From: Sphingobacterium phlebotomi
GTDB lineage: Bacteria; Bacteroidota; Bacteroidia; Sphingobacteriales; Sphingobacteriaceae
Assembly (NCBI RefSeq): GCF_008180195.1
Contig: NZ_VTAV01000002.1
Coordinates: 62,001 to 126,000 of the forward strand
Direction: 5' to 3'
Length of the DNA stretch: 64,000 nucleotides
Numbering within the stretch: position 1 is the first letter of the stretch; each line of letters begins with the position of its first letter. The translations under genes were made by a program, and so were the position numbers. The notes below the pieces were generated by a model. It was not told the DNA's origin, did not search any database, and saw nothing but the letters and a program-made list of their open reading frames with translations. Positions 27,728 to 36,463 of this stretch are shown in pieces.

Positions 27728-28360
27728 ATGAGTTTTACAGGTAAAAATTTTCCAAATATTGCAGTTGATGCAATTGATTATTTAGGTGACAACTTCACTG
27801 TTAACGTATTCGAGAAAGCGAAAGCAGAAAACAAAAAAGTATTGTTGTTCTGGTATCCAAAAGATTTCACCTTTGTATGTCCCACAGAATTGCATGCTTT
27901 CCAAGAACTTGCGGAAGAATTTGGGAAAAGAAATACAATTGTGATCGGAGCTTCTTGCGACTCCGCAGAGGTTCACTTTGCCTGGTTAAACACAGCAAAA
28001 GACAACGGTGGTATCGAAGGTGTAGAATATCCACTTATTGCTGACACCAACCGCAACTTATCAAGCGTATTGGGTATTTTAGAAATGAAAGAAGTAGAGC
28101 ACCCAGAATACGGAACCTTGGTAGAAGGTTCTGCTGTTTCCTATCGTGCAACTTATCTTATCGATGAGACGGGAAAAGTATTCCACGAATCCGTAAATGA
28201 TATGCCATTAGGCCGTAACGTAAAAGAATACATTCGTTTGATTGATGCCTATACGCACGTTCAAAAACACGGAGAAGTTTGTCCTGCGAACTGGGAAGAG
28301 GGTAAAGAAGCCATGAACGCTACACGTGAAGGCGTTGCTACTTACCTATCCGCAAACTAG
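27728..28360 (+). CDS. ahpC: Typical 2-Cys peroxiredoxin
   Basis: This 210-residue cytosolic enzyme reduces hydrogen peroxide and organic peroxides. The peroxidatic Cys51 is in DFTFVCPTE and the resolving Cys185 is in GEVCPANW, the arrangement of typical 2-Cys (Prx1/AhpC) enzymes. The text NDMPLGRNVKEYIRLIDA is standard for the family. No AhpF gene is adjacent; instead a thioredoxin-like protein follows, which may be the reductant. A hairpin just after the stop (28377-28401) may reduce read-through into that gene. Confidence 0.96.
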   Translation: MSFTGKNFPNIAVDAIDYLGDNFTVNVFEKAKAENKKVLLFWYPKDFTFVCPTELHAFQELAEEFGKRNTIVIGASCDSAEVHFAWLNTAKDNGGIEGVEYPLIADTNRNLSSVLGILEMKEVEHPEYGTLVEGSAVSYRATYLIDETGKVFHESVNDMPLGRNVKEYIRLIDAYTHVQKHGEVCPANWEEGKEAMNATREGVATYLSAN

Positions 28361-28376
28361 TTAAAATATGCAAATC

Positions 28377-28401
28377 GAAAGGAGAGGTCCTCTCTCCTTT
28401 C
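28377..28401 (+). terminator. Hairpin between peroxiredoxin and thioredoxin genes
   Basis: GAAAGGAGAG and CTCTCCTTTC form a perfect 10-bp stem with loop GTCCT, followed by only a short T run (TTTCTT, the first bases being part of the stem). It starts 16 bp after the ahpC stop. It looks like a partial terminator or an RNA-processing or stabilising hairpin that lets the first gene be expressed more strongly. Because it lies in the possible N-terminal extension of the next frame, it also argues for the downstream start at 28419. Confidence 0.6.
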
Positions 28402-28418
28402 TTAAAAATCAAAATTTT

Positions 28419-28733
28419 ATGTTAAAAGAATTAGACAAAGACGCTCTACAAGAAGTTGTAGACAACAACAATACCGTAATGGTACAGTTTTCGGCATCCT
28501 GGTGTGGAAACTGCCGTATTATGAAACCAAAATTTAAAAAATTAGCTTCAGAAAATGACGGCGTAGCATTCGTAATCGTTGACGCAGAGAAATTTCCAGA
28601 ATCCAGAAAGCTTGCAAACGTAAACAACTTGCCAACATTTGCTGCATATAAAGGAGGAAAGTTAGTAAATCAAGTACAAACAAATAAAATTGACGGATTA
28701 ATCGAGTTATTAAATGAAGTTACCAGTAATTAA
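28419..28733 (+). CDS. Thioredoxin-family protein with CGNC active site
   Basis: This small cytosolic thioredoxin-fold protein has 104 residues from the ATG at 28419; the frame is open from 28368, but the first 17 codons cover the intergenic hairpin and are not thioredoxin-like. The active site is SASWCGNCRIMKP with Cys29 and Cys32. Asn replaces the Pro of classical CGPC thioredoxins, which should shift its redox potential. The cis-Pro loop is present as NNLPTFAAYKGG. Placed between a 2-Cys peroxiredoxin and a small conserved protein, it is probably the electron donor to the peroxiredoxin. Its 3' end overlaps the next gene by 20 bp. Confidence 0.93.
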   Translation: MLKELDKDALQEVVDNNNTVMVQFSASWCGNCRIMKPKFKKLASENDGVAFVIVDAEKFPESRKLANVNNLPTFAAYKGGKLVNQVQTNKIDGLIELLNEVTSN

Positions 28734-28971
28734 ACATCTTATAGAGTTTATAGAGCAGAACGACGCAGATTTTGTGTTAGAAACTATCGAAACGCTAGAG
28801 GCACTGACGGAGGTTTCTTCATTAAAAGATGAGGAACTTGATGTAATCGGCGAATTGATTTCCAATATGTATGGCGCAATAGAAGTCGACAAACTCATTA
28901 AAGAAGGTACTCCTAAAAAAGAAGCATTAAACGGCTTTATGCAGCGGGTTCTCGGCTCTATCGACAAATAG
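28714..28971 (+). CDS. Small acidic conserved protein, DUF6952-like
   Basis: This 85-residue protein starts inside the thioredoxin gene (20-bp overlap), so it is probably translationally coupled to it. It is mostly helical and acidic (IEFIEQNDADFVLETIETLEALTEV...), with no cysteine, signal peptide or membrane helix. From memory it matches the DUF6952 family, which follows a peroxiredoxin and thioredoxin pair in many Bacteroidota. The function is unknown; the conserved linkage suggests a partner or regulator of the thioredoxin-peroxiredoxin couple. Confidence 0.85.
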   Translation: MKLPVIKHLIEFIEQNDADFVLETIETLEALTEVSSLKDEELDVIGELISNMYGAIEVDKLIKEGTPKKEALNGFMQRVLGSIDK

Positions 28972-29168
28972 GACGCACACAGCCTGTTCATAACTTCGCC
29001 TTTGTGGAAAAGTTTTTTGCCAACAAGAGAACAATTCCTATTTATTAATCCTATTTTTACTATCACTATAAGGTTACTATTTTAAAACTATCGACTGTTC
29101 CCGTTTGGTTTTTCAAAATTCGTTGGGTTGAATTGGAAGTTTTAGACAAAAGATTTTTAATTGTTGGT

Positions 29169-29207
29169 AAAAGGAATCAGAAATCATCTGATTCCTTTTA
29201 TTTTTTT
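29169..29207 (+). terminator. Rho-independent terminator
   Basis: AAAAGGAATCAG pairs with CTGATTCCTTTT (12 bp, loop AAATCAT), then A and seven T. It ends transcription of the peroxiredoxin operon about 200 bp after the last stop, just before the deacetylase gene. The 28972-29168 stretch between them has no ORF of note and no clear promoter; it is either a long 3' untranslated region or an unrecognised small RNA. Confidence 0.85.
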
Positions 29208-29230
29208 AAATATTTCCTATTTTAGGCATT

Positions 29231-31681
29231 ATGAGACAACATATCATCTGCATTTTCTTTGCATTCTTTTTTGCTGTTCATTTTTCTTTAGCACAATCGG
29301 CATTTTCCAGCAGCTCATCAGCCATTCAGTTACAGATGGAAAGATTGAATGTTCTGGGTTCTGCTTTATATTTTGCCGCGCATCCCGATGATGAAAACAC
29401 GAAGCTGATATCATACCTTGCTGCTGAACGTAAGGTTCGCACAGCTTACCTTTCGCTGACACGCGGCGACGGCGGTCAAAACTTAATCGGTACCGAACAA
29501 GGAATAGAATTAGGGTTGATACGCACACAGGAGCTTTTACAAGCACGAAAAGTGGATGGGGGAGAGCAGTACTTTTCTTCCGCATTCGATTTTGGCTTTT
29601 CCAAAACCTACGACGAGACCTTTAGTTTTTGGCAAAAACAAGAAGTCTTACGAGAGGCTGTATGGCTTATCCGAAAGCTGCAACCCGATGTGATTATTAC
29701 GCGCTTTCCGCCAGATGAACGTGGCGGACATGGCCATCACCAAGCTTCTGCCATACTCGCGCATGAAGCTTTTATAGCTGCGGCCGATCCCAAAATGTTT
29801 CCGGAGCAGCTCAATGAAGTAAAACCCTGGCAGGCTAAACGCTTGCTCTGGAATACCGCTAGTTTTATGCGTCTCCAAGGAGATGATTCGAATCGACTGC
29901 GCATCGATATCGGTCAATACAACCCTTTATTGGGCAAATCATATGGTGAATTGTCTGCCATCAGCCGTTCACAGCACAAAAGCCAAGGCTTTGGTTCGGC
30001 AAGTACCAATGGTATATCACTCGAAACATTTGAAAACGTGGCCGGCACGAAGGCGACTGAAGATCTTTTCGACGATATTGATCTGTCTTGGAACCGCCTT
30101 CCCCACAGCGAACCCATCCAATTGGGAATCCAAAAGCTCTTGTCGTCTTTCATTGCAAACAAACCGCAGCGCTCTATTCCGCAGCTCGCCGCAATATGGC
30201 ATGAAATCCAAAAACTGGAAGATGGCTACTGGAAAGAAAGAAAGAGCAAAGAGGTGGAAACTATTATGCTCGCTTGTGCCGGGATAAAAGTCGAAAGTCT
30301 TACGCCCAGATTACGCTTGGTTGAGCAACAGCCGATCAACTTTCAAACGGAAATCGTCGTGCGCAATCCCGATGTCCACGTGGAACTTTTGGGCATCAAC
30401 GAAAATAAAATTGGACAAACACTCCCGACAAATGAAGTGACGACCTTTGAACAGGTTCTCCTTCCGACAGCCATCACCCAGCCTTACTGGTTGCGCAAAC
30501 CCCACACACAGGGTAAATTTAGCGTCGATCCGCAGAACTTTGGTTATCCGATGAACCCTGATTTACCCACCGCCCATATTCATTTTAATTTGGCTGGCGT
30601 TCCCATACATATACAAACGCCTATACGATACCGCTATGTCGATCCTGTAAGGGGAGAGGTGCACGAATATGTAGAAATTGCACCAGCCGTTACCGCCACT
30701 TTCGACATCAATAACTTACTTGTTCAACAAGGTGAACGGAAAACTTTACAGGTTACATTCCAAAAGCATGTTGAAACAAACAAAGACATACAAGTCGCTA
30801 TAAACCTTTCTTCTACAGGATGGAAAATAGCCCCCGAAAAATTGACGTTATCCTTTCCAAACGGACAAGATATCCTCTCAAAGACCATGGAGATAACCAA
30901 CGTCGATGCCGGACAAAAGGAAGCTATATTGAGCTTGGCGGTCAACGGGAAAAAGATGAAAGACATCCGTGAAATTACCTACAATCATATCCCCCGGCAA
31001 ACATGGTTCCCCGACGCCGAAGCAAAACTAAGACCTATTAAATTGGTTAATCCTGTAAAAAGAGTTGGTTATATCATGGGGGCAGGAGACCTTGTTCCGG
31101 AAGCTTTACGAAACATCGGCACCGCAGTTGATATACTAGATGTAACTAAAATCAGTTCAAATGTACTACAGCAGTACGATGCTATTGTATTTGGCGTACG
31201 CGCCTTAAACATCCATGCACGTATTACGCAAAAATTACCCTTGATTTATCATTACATACAGGAGGGTGGTGTCGTTTTAATGCAATATAACGTAAATTCT
31301 AGATTACAAGAAGAACACTTTTCACCTAAACCTGCACCCTTCACCATTACCCGCGCCAGAGTAACAGAAGAGGACGCGAAAGTAACGTTTACCGATCCTA
31401 AAGATCCGGTGTTGAACTATCCGAACAACATCACCGCGGAAGACTTCGACGGCTGGGTGCAGGAACGAGGGCTTTATTTTGCAGAAAACATAGATTCACA
31501 TTATCGCACACCGCTTGCTATGGGCGACAAAAATGAACCACAACACCATGGTTCTTTACTCATATATCGAATGGGAAAAGGTAAATTTGTTTATACTTCC
31601 CTATCTTTTTTCAGACAATTGCCCGCCGGAGTTGCCGGAGCTAATAGATTATTTGTAAATTTGTTAGCAAAAGAGAAATAG
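29231..31681 (+). CDS. PIG-L (LmbE) family deacetylase, exported, with long C-terminal region
   Basis: This is a zinc-dependent N-deacetylase acting on an N-acetyl sugar or similar amide in the periplasm. It has 816 residues and a signal peptide ending SLAQ. The catalytic domain (about 40-290) shows the zinc motif AAHPDDE, the LTRGDGGQN loop and the third ligand in RGGHGHHQASA. The remaining 500 residues contain beta-sandwich-like segments (FDINNLLVQQGERKTLQVTFQ...) and a C-terminal Rossmann- or GATase-like part (VKRVGYIMGAGDLVPEALRNIG, QYDAIVFGVRALN). The next three genes are closely packed and end with a sodium:solute symporter, so the product is probably taken up by that transporter. The substrate is unknown. 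Confidence 0.92.
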   Translation: MRQHIICIFFAFFFAVHFSLAQSAFSSSSSAIQLQMERLNVLGSALYFAAHPDDENTKLISYLAAERKVRTAYLSLTRGDGGQNLIGTEQGIELGLIRTQELLQARKVDGGEQYFSSAFDFGFSKTYDETFSFWQKQEVLREAVWLIRKLQPDVIITRFPPDERGGHGHHQASAILAHEAFIAAADPKMFPEQLNEVKPWQAKRLLWNTASFMRLQGDDSNRLRIDIGQYNPLLGKSYGELSAISRSQHKSQGFGSASTNGISLETFENVAGTKATEDLFDDIDLSWNRLPHSEPIQLGIQKLLSSFIANKPQRSIPQLAAIWHEIQKLEDGYWKERKSKEVETIMLACAGIKVESLTPRLRLVEQQPINFQTEIVVRNPDVHVELLGINENKIGQTLPTNEVTTFEQVLLPTAITQPYWLRKPHTQGKFSVDPQNFGYPMNPDLPTAHIHFNLAGVPIHIQTPIRYRYVDPVRGEVHEYVEIAPAVTATFDINNLLVQQGERKTLQVTFQKHVETNKDIQVAINLSSTGWKIAPEKLTLSFPNGQDILSKTMEITNVDAGQKEAILSLAVNGKKMKDIREITYNHIPRQTWFPDAEAKLRPIKLVNPVKRVGYIMGAGDLVPEALRNIGTAVDILDVTKISSNVLQQYDAIVFGVRALNIHARITQKLPLIYHYIQEGGVVLMQYNVNSRLQEEHFSPKPAPFTITRARVTEEDAKVTFTDPKDPVLNYPNNITAEDFDGWVQERGLYFAENIDSHYRTPLAMGDKNEPQHHGSLLIYRMGKGKFVYTSLSFFRQLPAGVAGANRLFVNLLAKEK

Positions 31682-31696
31682 AAACAATATAGTATA

Positions 31697-31894
31697 ATGG
31701 AAAATCAAGTAGAAAACAACGCAAACCTAAACGTAAAAGGCATTATCCTATTGCTTGGAACAATATTCGGTGCATTGATTTCGATCATCGTAAAGGGTAC
31801 TTTTTTAGGTTTTATCGGCGGTTTGGTGATTGGATTCGCGTTGGCGGTCTTCTTCATCAACGTAATCCTTCCACATAAACCAAGTGACAGATAA
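31697..31894 (+). CDS. Small two-helix membrane protein
   Basis: This 65-residue protein has two hydrophobic stretches, IILLLGTIFGALISIIV and FLGFIGGLVIGFALAVFFINVIL, with Gly-rich packing. I do not recognise a family. It starts 15 bp after the deacetylase stop, and its last 11 bp overlap a GTG-started microORF, so it belongs to the deacetylase-symporter operon. A role in assembling or regulating the symporter is possible but not shown. Confidence 0.75.
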   Translation: MENQVENNANLNVKGIILLLGTIFGALISIIVKGTFLGFIGGLVIGFALAVFFINVILPHKPSDR

Positions 31895-32003
31895 GGGCCT
31901 TCCACCATTTGTAAAAAGCTGGCGACAGTTCTATATACTCGTTTGTATATGGCTTGCGGCATGCATCTTACTCATGTATGGGTTCACTAAATATTATTCA
32001 TGA
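31884..32003 (+). CDS. 39-residue single-helix membrane microprotein coupled to the symporter
   Basis: A GTG at 31884 opens a 39-codon frame that ends in TGA at 32001-32003. Its stop overlaps the symporter ATG at 32000-32002 in the classic ATGA arrangement, and its start overlaps the preceding gene by 11 bp. The product begins VTDKGLPPFVKSWRQFY and has one strongly hydrophobic helix (ILVCIWLAACILLMYGF) ending TKYYS. The frame continues upstream without a stop, so the exact start is uncertain. Small membrane proteins encoded just before sodium:solute symporters are known elsewhere (YjcH before ActP, YhdT before PanF in E. coli), which supports its being a real gene. Confidence 0.75.
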   Translation: MTDKGLPPFVKSWRQFYILVCIWLAACILLMYGFTKYYS

Positions 32004-33697
32004 GTACTATTGACTGGATAGTACTCTTTTTTACGCTCCTGCTCATTGTCGTCTACGGCATCTATAAGAGCAGGGGAATCAGAAACATCGATGGCTACAT
32101 TGTCGGTGATCGCGAACTACCGTGGTACAACGTAGGGTTTTCCGTGATGGCGACACAGGCCAGTGCCATCACGTTTCTGTCGGCTCCTGGCCTCGCTTAT
32201 TCCTCTGGAATGAGTTTTGCCCAGTTCTATTTTGGCTTGCCATTGGCCATGATTGTCCTGTGTATCACTTTTGTGCCCATCTTTCATCGATTAAGGGTCT
32301 ATACCGCCTACGAATTCCTAGAAAAAAGATTTGACGTAAACACACGGGTACTCACCGCGCTGCTTTTTCTCATCCAGAGGGGTGTCTCCACAGGTATCAC
32401 CATCTTCGCTCCCTCCATCATACTCTCCAGTATTTTACATCTTGATGTGACGTATACCACGCTGATTATTGGGACGATGGTCATCTTCTACACCGTTTGG
32501 GGCGGAACGAAAGCGGTTTCTTATTCCCAGCTGCTACAAATGGGCATCATTTTTACGGCCTTATTGGCTGCCGGGGTTATGGTTGTACATTACCTGCCTG
32601 CGGATATCGGCTTTAACGAAGCGTTACATATCGCAGGAAAATCGGGCAAGACCAACGCGATAGACTGGAGTTTCGATCTCAACAACCAATATACGGTATG
32701 GACTGGACTCATTGGCGGATTCTTCCTGCAACTTTCTTATTTCGGCACAGACCAAAGCCAAGTAGGACGATACTTAACGGGGTCGTCTATCCGGGATTCG
32801 AGGTTGGGACTTCTCCTGAATGGTCTCCTAAAAGTGCCGATGCAGTTTTGTATTTTATTGATTGGTATTCTCGTATTTGCTTACTACCAGTTCCATACGC
32901 CACCTTTATTTTTTAATAATGTAGAAGTTGCTAAAATCGAAAATAGCCAATATAGTGATGAATATGCCGCTATAATACAACGTCACGAGGCTATAGGTGA
33001 AGAAAAGAAAGAGTGGGTAGAAAAATTAGTCACGGCCATTAAAGCCGATGACTCCAAAACGATTGATGCTTCCCGTCAGGCCTTACAGGAGAAGAATCAG
33101 CAAGATCAGGTATTACGAAAAGAGGTGGAGGATCTATTGCAAAAAAATAATCCCGATGCGGAGCTTAATGATAACAATTATATTTTCCTTTCGTTCGTAA
33201 CAAGCACCTTTCCAAAAGGACTTATCGGGTTATTGATTGCCATTATCTTCCTTGCGTCTATGGGAGCAACAGCCAGCGCTATAAACTCGCTGTCCTCCAC
33301 CACTGTCGTAGACATCTATAAACGCTTTATCAACAAAAAAGGATCGGATAGGAGATACCTCAATGCGTCGAGATTATTTACATTGGTGTGGGGTATCATT
33401 ACGCTTGCGGTGGCACTCTATGCCAGCCAGCTCGGCAACCTTTTAGAAGCCGTCAATATTTTAGGTTCGCTTTTCTACGGTACCATACTCGGTATTTTCC
33501 TTGTCGCTTTTTATGTGAAACGTATTGGAGGAAAGGCTGTATTTTGGGCTGCAGTACTTTCTGAAGTGGTTATTTTCGGTATCTGGAAAGCCGATATTAT
33601 GGCCTACCTTTGGCTAAACTTGGTTGGTTGCGTCTGTGTGATTGTCTTCGGGTTGATTTTACAAACAATGTTCAAATCAAAAGTACCGTCGGTATAG
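32000..33697 (+). CDS. Sodium:solute symporter (SSS family)
   Basis: This 565-residue inner-membrane transporter uses the sodium gradient for uptake. It has about 13-14 hydrophobic helices and the SSS-type text YKSRGIRNIDGYIVGDRELPWYNVGFSVMAT at the N-terminus. YFGTDQSQVGRYLTGSSIRDSRLGLLLNG near residue 250 is the SSS signature region. A hydrophilic, charged stretch of about 90 residues (roughly 305-395, rich in Glu, Lys and Gln) separates two helices and probably forms a coiled coil outside the membrane. The gene is coupled by 4 bp to the microprotein before it. The linked deacetylase suggests an amino sugar or a related deacetylated compound as substrate. Its 3' end overlaps the convergent amidase by 21 bp. 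Confidence 0.94.
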   Translation: MSTIDWIVLFFTLLLIVVYGIYKSRGIRNIDGYIVGDRELPWYNVGFSVMATQASAITFLSAPGLAYSSGMSFAQFYFGLPLAMIVLCITFVPIFHRLRVYTAYEFLEKRFDVNTRVLTALLFLIQRGVSTGITIFAPSIILSSILHLDVTYTTLIIGTMVIFYTVWGGTKAVSYSQLLQMGIIFTALLAAGVMVVHYLPADIGFNEALHIAGKSGKTNAIDWSFDLNNQYTVWTGLIGGFFLQLSYFGTDQSQVGRYLTGSSIRDSRLGLLLNGLLKVPMQFCILLIGILVFAYYQFHTPPLFFNNVEVAKIENSQYSDEYAAIIQRHEAIGEEKKEWVEKLVTAIKADDSKTIDASRQALQEKNQQDQVLRKEVEDLLQKNNPDAELNDNNYIFLSFVTSTFPKGLIGLLIAIIFLASMGATASAINSLSSTTVVDIYKRFINKKGSDRRYLNASRLFTLVWGIITLAVALYASQLGNLLEAVNILGSLFYGTILGIFLVAFYVKRIGGKAVFWAAVLSEVVIFGIWKADIMAYLWLNLVGCVCVIVFGLILQTMFKSKVPSV

Positions 33698-34600
33698 ATT
33701 ATACAAAACCCGTCTGTCGTAGTCTGTCAATTCTTTACCGACATCAGTAACAATAAATTTGCGCTTAAATGCAACGATAGCCGCATGGAGGTTACTAACA
33801 TCATAGCCAATGATACGGAGCGCGTCGACATAATTAAAGTTGTCTGCGGGAGGAACGAGGTTACTTTCGTCATACCAGACCCCGAAACCACGGTCTGCCA
33901 ACCGTTTCCAAGGAAAAAATACGCTAGGATCATTCTTACGTGCCGGCGCCACATCGGCATGCCCTAGAAAATTGGTGAACGGTATTTGATATTTGGCTTT
34001 TAGCGTATCTAATAATGTCAAGAGTGCATTTATCTGGGCATCCGGAAAGGGTTCTCTTCCATTATTGTCCAACTCAATACCTAAAGATACAGAGTTCATA
34101 TCTGTAATATTTCCCCATTTCGATCGACCGGCGTGCCAGGAACGCAGATAATCGTTCAACATCTGCACAACACGACCATCTTTACCGATTACATAATGCG
34201 CAGAGACCTTGGTATGCTCCAACTGAAATGTACGTATCGTTTGCGCTATGCTATGTTGTGCCGTATGGTGAATAATAACAAAATTTGGCTTTCTAATATC
34301 GTAATGGGCAGCTTCCGACCAGTCGGCATTCTTATTAATACCCTCACGCATCAACATCTTGATTTTATCTTCTGTGGTGATTGCTACCGGTAACGCCATA
34401 ACTTGCTTTTCCGCTAACGACTCCGATATTGATGGCAGTTTTATAGAATCCGGATCGACTCTAATCGTATCTGCGCGGAGCACGGGTGCGTTTCCATTAC
34501 GCAACACCCGCTGTTTTGGTGTGCCACAGGATGCAAACAGCCATAAAACGAAAATGAAATAACAAAAACCTCTCACGCGCAACAATACTTTCTCACTCAA
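33677..34600 (-). CDS. N-acetylmuramoyl-L-alanine amidase, lipoprotein (Amidase_2 type)
   Basis: This 307-residue enzyme cleaves the amide bond between MurNAc and the stem peptide and acts on wall fragments or in wall turnover. A lipobox (FASC) shows membrane anchoring. The Amidase_2 domain (about 95-255) has the zinc ligands in FVIIHHTA and GHADVAPARKNDPSVFFPW, and the text SAHYVIGKDGRVVQML. The C-terminal 50 residues resemble the peptidoglycan-binding tail of AmiD-like enzymes (VDALRIIGYDVSNLHAAIVAFKRKF). It ends on the last bases of the symporter gene, convergently, and lies 11 bp after the DUF3078 gene on the same strand. Confidence 0.93.
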   Translation of the reverse strand: MSEKVLLRVRGFCYFIFVLWLFASCGTPKQRVLRNGNAPVLRADTIRVDPDSIKLPSISESLAEKQVMALPVAITTEDKIKMLMREGINKNADWSEAAHYDIRKPNFVIIHHTAQHSIAQTIRTFQLEHTKVSAHYVIGKDGRVVQMLNDYLRSWHAGRSKWGNITDMNSVSLGIELDNNGREPFPDAQINALLTLLDTLKAKYQIPFTNFLGHADVAPARKNDPSVFFPWKRLADRGFGVWYDESNLVPPADNFNYVDALRIIGYDVSNLHAAIVAFKRKFIVTDVGKELTDYDRRVLYNLYRRYF

Positions 34601-34611
34601 TCTATATAATA

Positions 34612-35607
34612 CTATCTAGGTAATGTATAAGTCAAACCTAATGCCAAAGCTTGGCTATATTGTACCTTCACATCTTCGTCCGAATTATAAACCATAATAC
34701 CGGTTAACGATACATTGACCAGATTAGTAACTTTAGCTGTTAAAACTGCATCCAAACGATGATCTGGGTCACTAAGTTCTTTATAGTCCGCAAACATATT
34801 ATATCGTGCCTTGATATTGAGGTTCTTTGACAGATTCCTGTCTAAGTTAGCTGTTATTTGAAAAGCCAAATCATTCCTGAACCGAGCACCTTGATCAACA
34901 CCAAATCGATCCTTTTCGTTTGCTTTTTGCGAAATCCGGTCGTCTAGAACCAATGTCTGTCTTGCTGTACCTGTACCTAAACGCAAAGAGAAGGTATTAT
35001 CTGGCTTGTATTCCAAACCGAAAGATTCAGTAAAATAGCCAGGAGCCATAAACCTAGAAATAGTATCTGTAATAATCTCATCATTAGTTTCAGAATCCTT
35101 TCCATATTTATAACCCGCATCAAACTGGGATTCGAATGTTACCGAGAAATAGATCGCCCAATTTTGAGAAAGTTTATGTGCTATTTTATGATCCCAAAAA
35201 ATTCGGTCGTTATTCTTTTTCGCCAGTTGGTCTTTATTTCTAATCTTGCCATATCTCAAGTCAATTTCCGTCACATACTGAAAGTTATTTTTATTGTATT
35301 CTGATTTATGCCAACCGAGTAAACCTATTGCAATAGAGTTTACCCCTCCTGCACTCCAGTTTTCGCTGAACGAAGCTTGATTCATGTTAACACCGAACTT
35401 CGTCCAGTGTTTCCAATAATTGACCTCCAAGTCCAACTTTGGAATGGGGACCATCACCTCTTGCAGATTAGTCACGGGTGCTTGTGGCTTCTCCACAATA
35501 TTGGTATCTGGTTTTGCCCTTAATCCTTTAAGGTCGACCTGTGCAACACTTACCTGACTCATGACGAGCAAAAAAACAACGAACAGAAGGTTTATTTTTT
35601 TAAGCAT
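34612..35607 (-). CDS. DUF3078 outer-membrane beta-barrel-like protein
   Basis: This is a 331-residue exported protein with signal peptide ending SVAQ. The mature part fits DUF3078: KHWTKFGVNMNQASFSENWSAGGVNSIAIG near residue 65 is the recognisable core. Alternating amphipathic strands then run to the C-terminus (ALGLTYTLPR), suggesting a small outer-membrane barrel. The function of this Bacteroidota family is unknown. It sits 6 bp after a CarboxypepD_reg-like gene and 11 bp before the amidase gene, so the three are probably cotranscribed and concerned with the envelope. Confidence 0.9.
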   Translation of the reverse strand: MLKKINLLFVVFLLVMSQVSVAQVDLKGLRAKPDTNIVEKPQAPVTNLQEVMVPIPKLDLEVNYWKHWTKFGVNMNQASFSENWSAGGVNSIAIGLLGWHKSEYNKNNFQYVTEIDLRYGKIRNKDQLAKKNNDRIFWDHKIAHKLSQNWAIYFSVTFESQFDAGYKYGKDSETNDEIITDTISRFMAPGYFTESFGLEYKPDNTFSLRLGTGTARQTLVLDDRISQKANEKDRFGVDQGARFRNDLAFQITANLDRNLSKNLNIKARYNMFADYKELSDPDHRLDAVLTAKVTNLVNVSLTGIMVYNSDEDVKVQYSQALALGLTYTLPR

Positions 35608-35613
35608 GACGTT

Positions 35614-36375
35614 TTAATTATTTACTTCTAAATCAATTTCCGGTAATTTCGGTAAAAAGCGCAAGTTAGGATTTAATTTAAATATTTCATACTTGCTTCT
35701 GATATAAGTTGTCAATTCATAAGGCGAGGAAACAGAAGCAAAATAATAGGTCGGTCTATAATTACTCATAAAAATAGTGAGAGTCTCACCTGTTAACCCT
35801 GTAACATTACTAACGAGATCACGTGTAAATTTGGAATCAATTACATCTTCCTCATATTCTCGCTGAATAAAACGCGTCAGGCGACGTGCATTTTTTCCTT
35901 CCTGACTTAGCATATTGTATATGGATCCAATACTTAGTCCAGCCCCAGTCTGTCCGACACTAAATATGGACCCGGGATCAGCAAGCTTGTACGCTTTATT
36001 AAAATCTTCTCTCCGTTGCTGTAAAACGTCTTCCGGCGAGCGCCGCGCGACCACCTGTACTTCGGGGATATAAATGGAGGTACGATCTAAGTATACCATC
36101 AGCACCTGCTGTCCGGTATATTTTATCGTATCAGCTAAATATCCCTCTTTCGATGTAATAATTAAATTTCCTAAAGAAACCCCGATTTCAAATTCACCAC
36201 GTGCATTATTGAATGTATTTTCTTTTGTGTCGTCGTTTTTGATAAAAGCCTTTCCTACCCGTTGATTGGTACCTTTGTCAAATACGATTCCCTGCACCGT
36301 TTTGGTCTGCGCTACCACTCCAATGGGCATATAGAAAAACAAATAAAATAAGAGTATATGCTTCAAGGTTTCCAC
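35614..36375 (-). CDS. CarboxypepD_reg-like domain exported protein
   Basis: This 253-residue protein has a signal peptide ending VVAQ, then a CarboxypepD_reg-like beta-sandwich (about 24-105: KTVQGIVFDKGTNQRVGKAFI...ARGEFEIGVSLG). A mostly helical remainder follows, with an RRSPEDVLQQRREDF segment. Such proteins are common in Bacteroidota envelopes, and their role is not known. It is the first gene of a probable three-gene operon with DUF3078 and the amidase. Confidence 0.87.
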   Translation of the reverse strand: METLKHILLFYLFFYMPIGVVAQTKTVQGIVFDKGTNQRVGKAFIKNDDTKENTFNNARGEFEIGVSLGNLIITSKEGYLADTIKYTGQQVLMVYLDRTSIYIPEVQVVARRSPEDVLQQRREDFNKAYKLADPGSIFSVGQTGAGLSIGSIYNMLSQEGKNARRLTRFIQREYEEDVIDSKFTRDLVSNVTGLTGETLTIFMSNYRPTYYFASVSSPYELTTYIRSKYEIFKLNPNLRFLPKLPEIDLEVNN

Positions 36376-36463
36376 TTTATAAAACTAAGGGAAAAGTAGC
36401 TTATAATACGAAATTTTAACATTTTTTAGCCCGTAACAGCGCTGCATTTTAACTGTTGTTACG

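Noticed and set aside
28972-29168. Possible small RNA between the small acidic protein gene and the terminator at 29169
   Set aside because: No TAnnTTTG promoter or conserved structure could be seen, so it is left as a probable 3' untranslated region.
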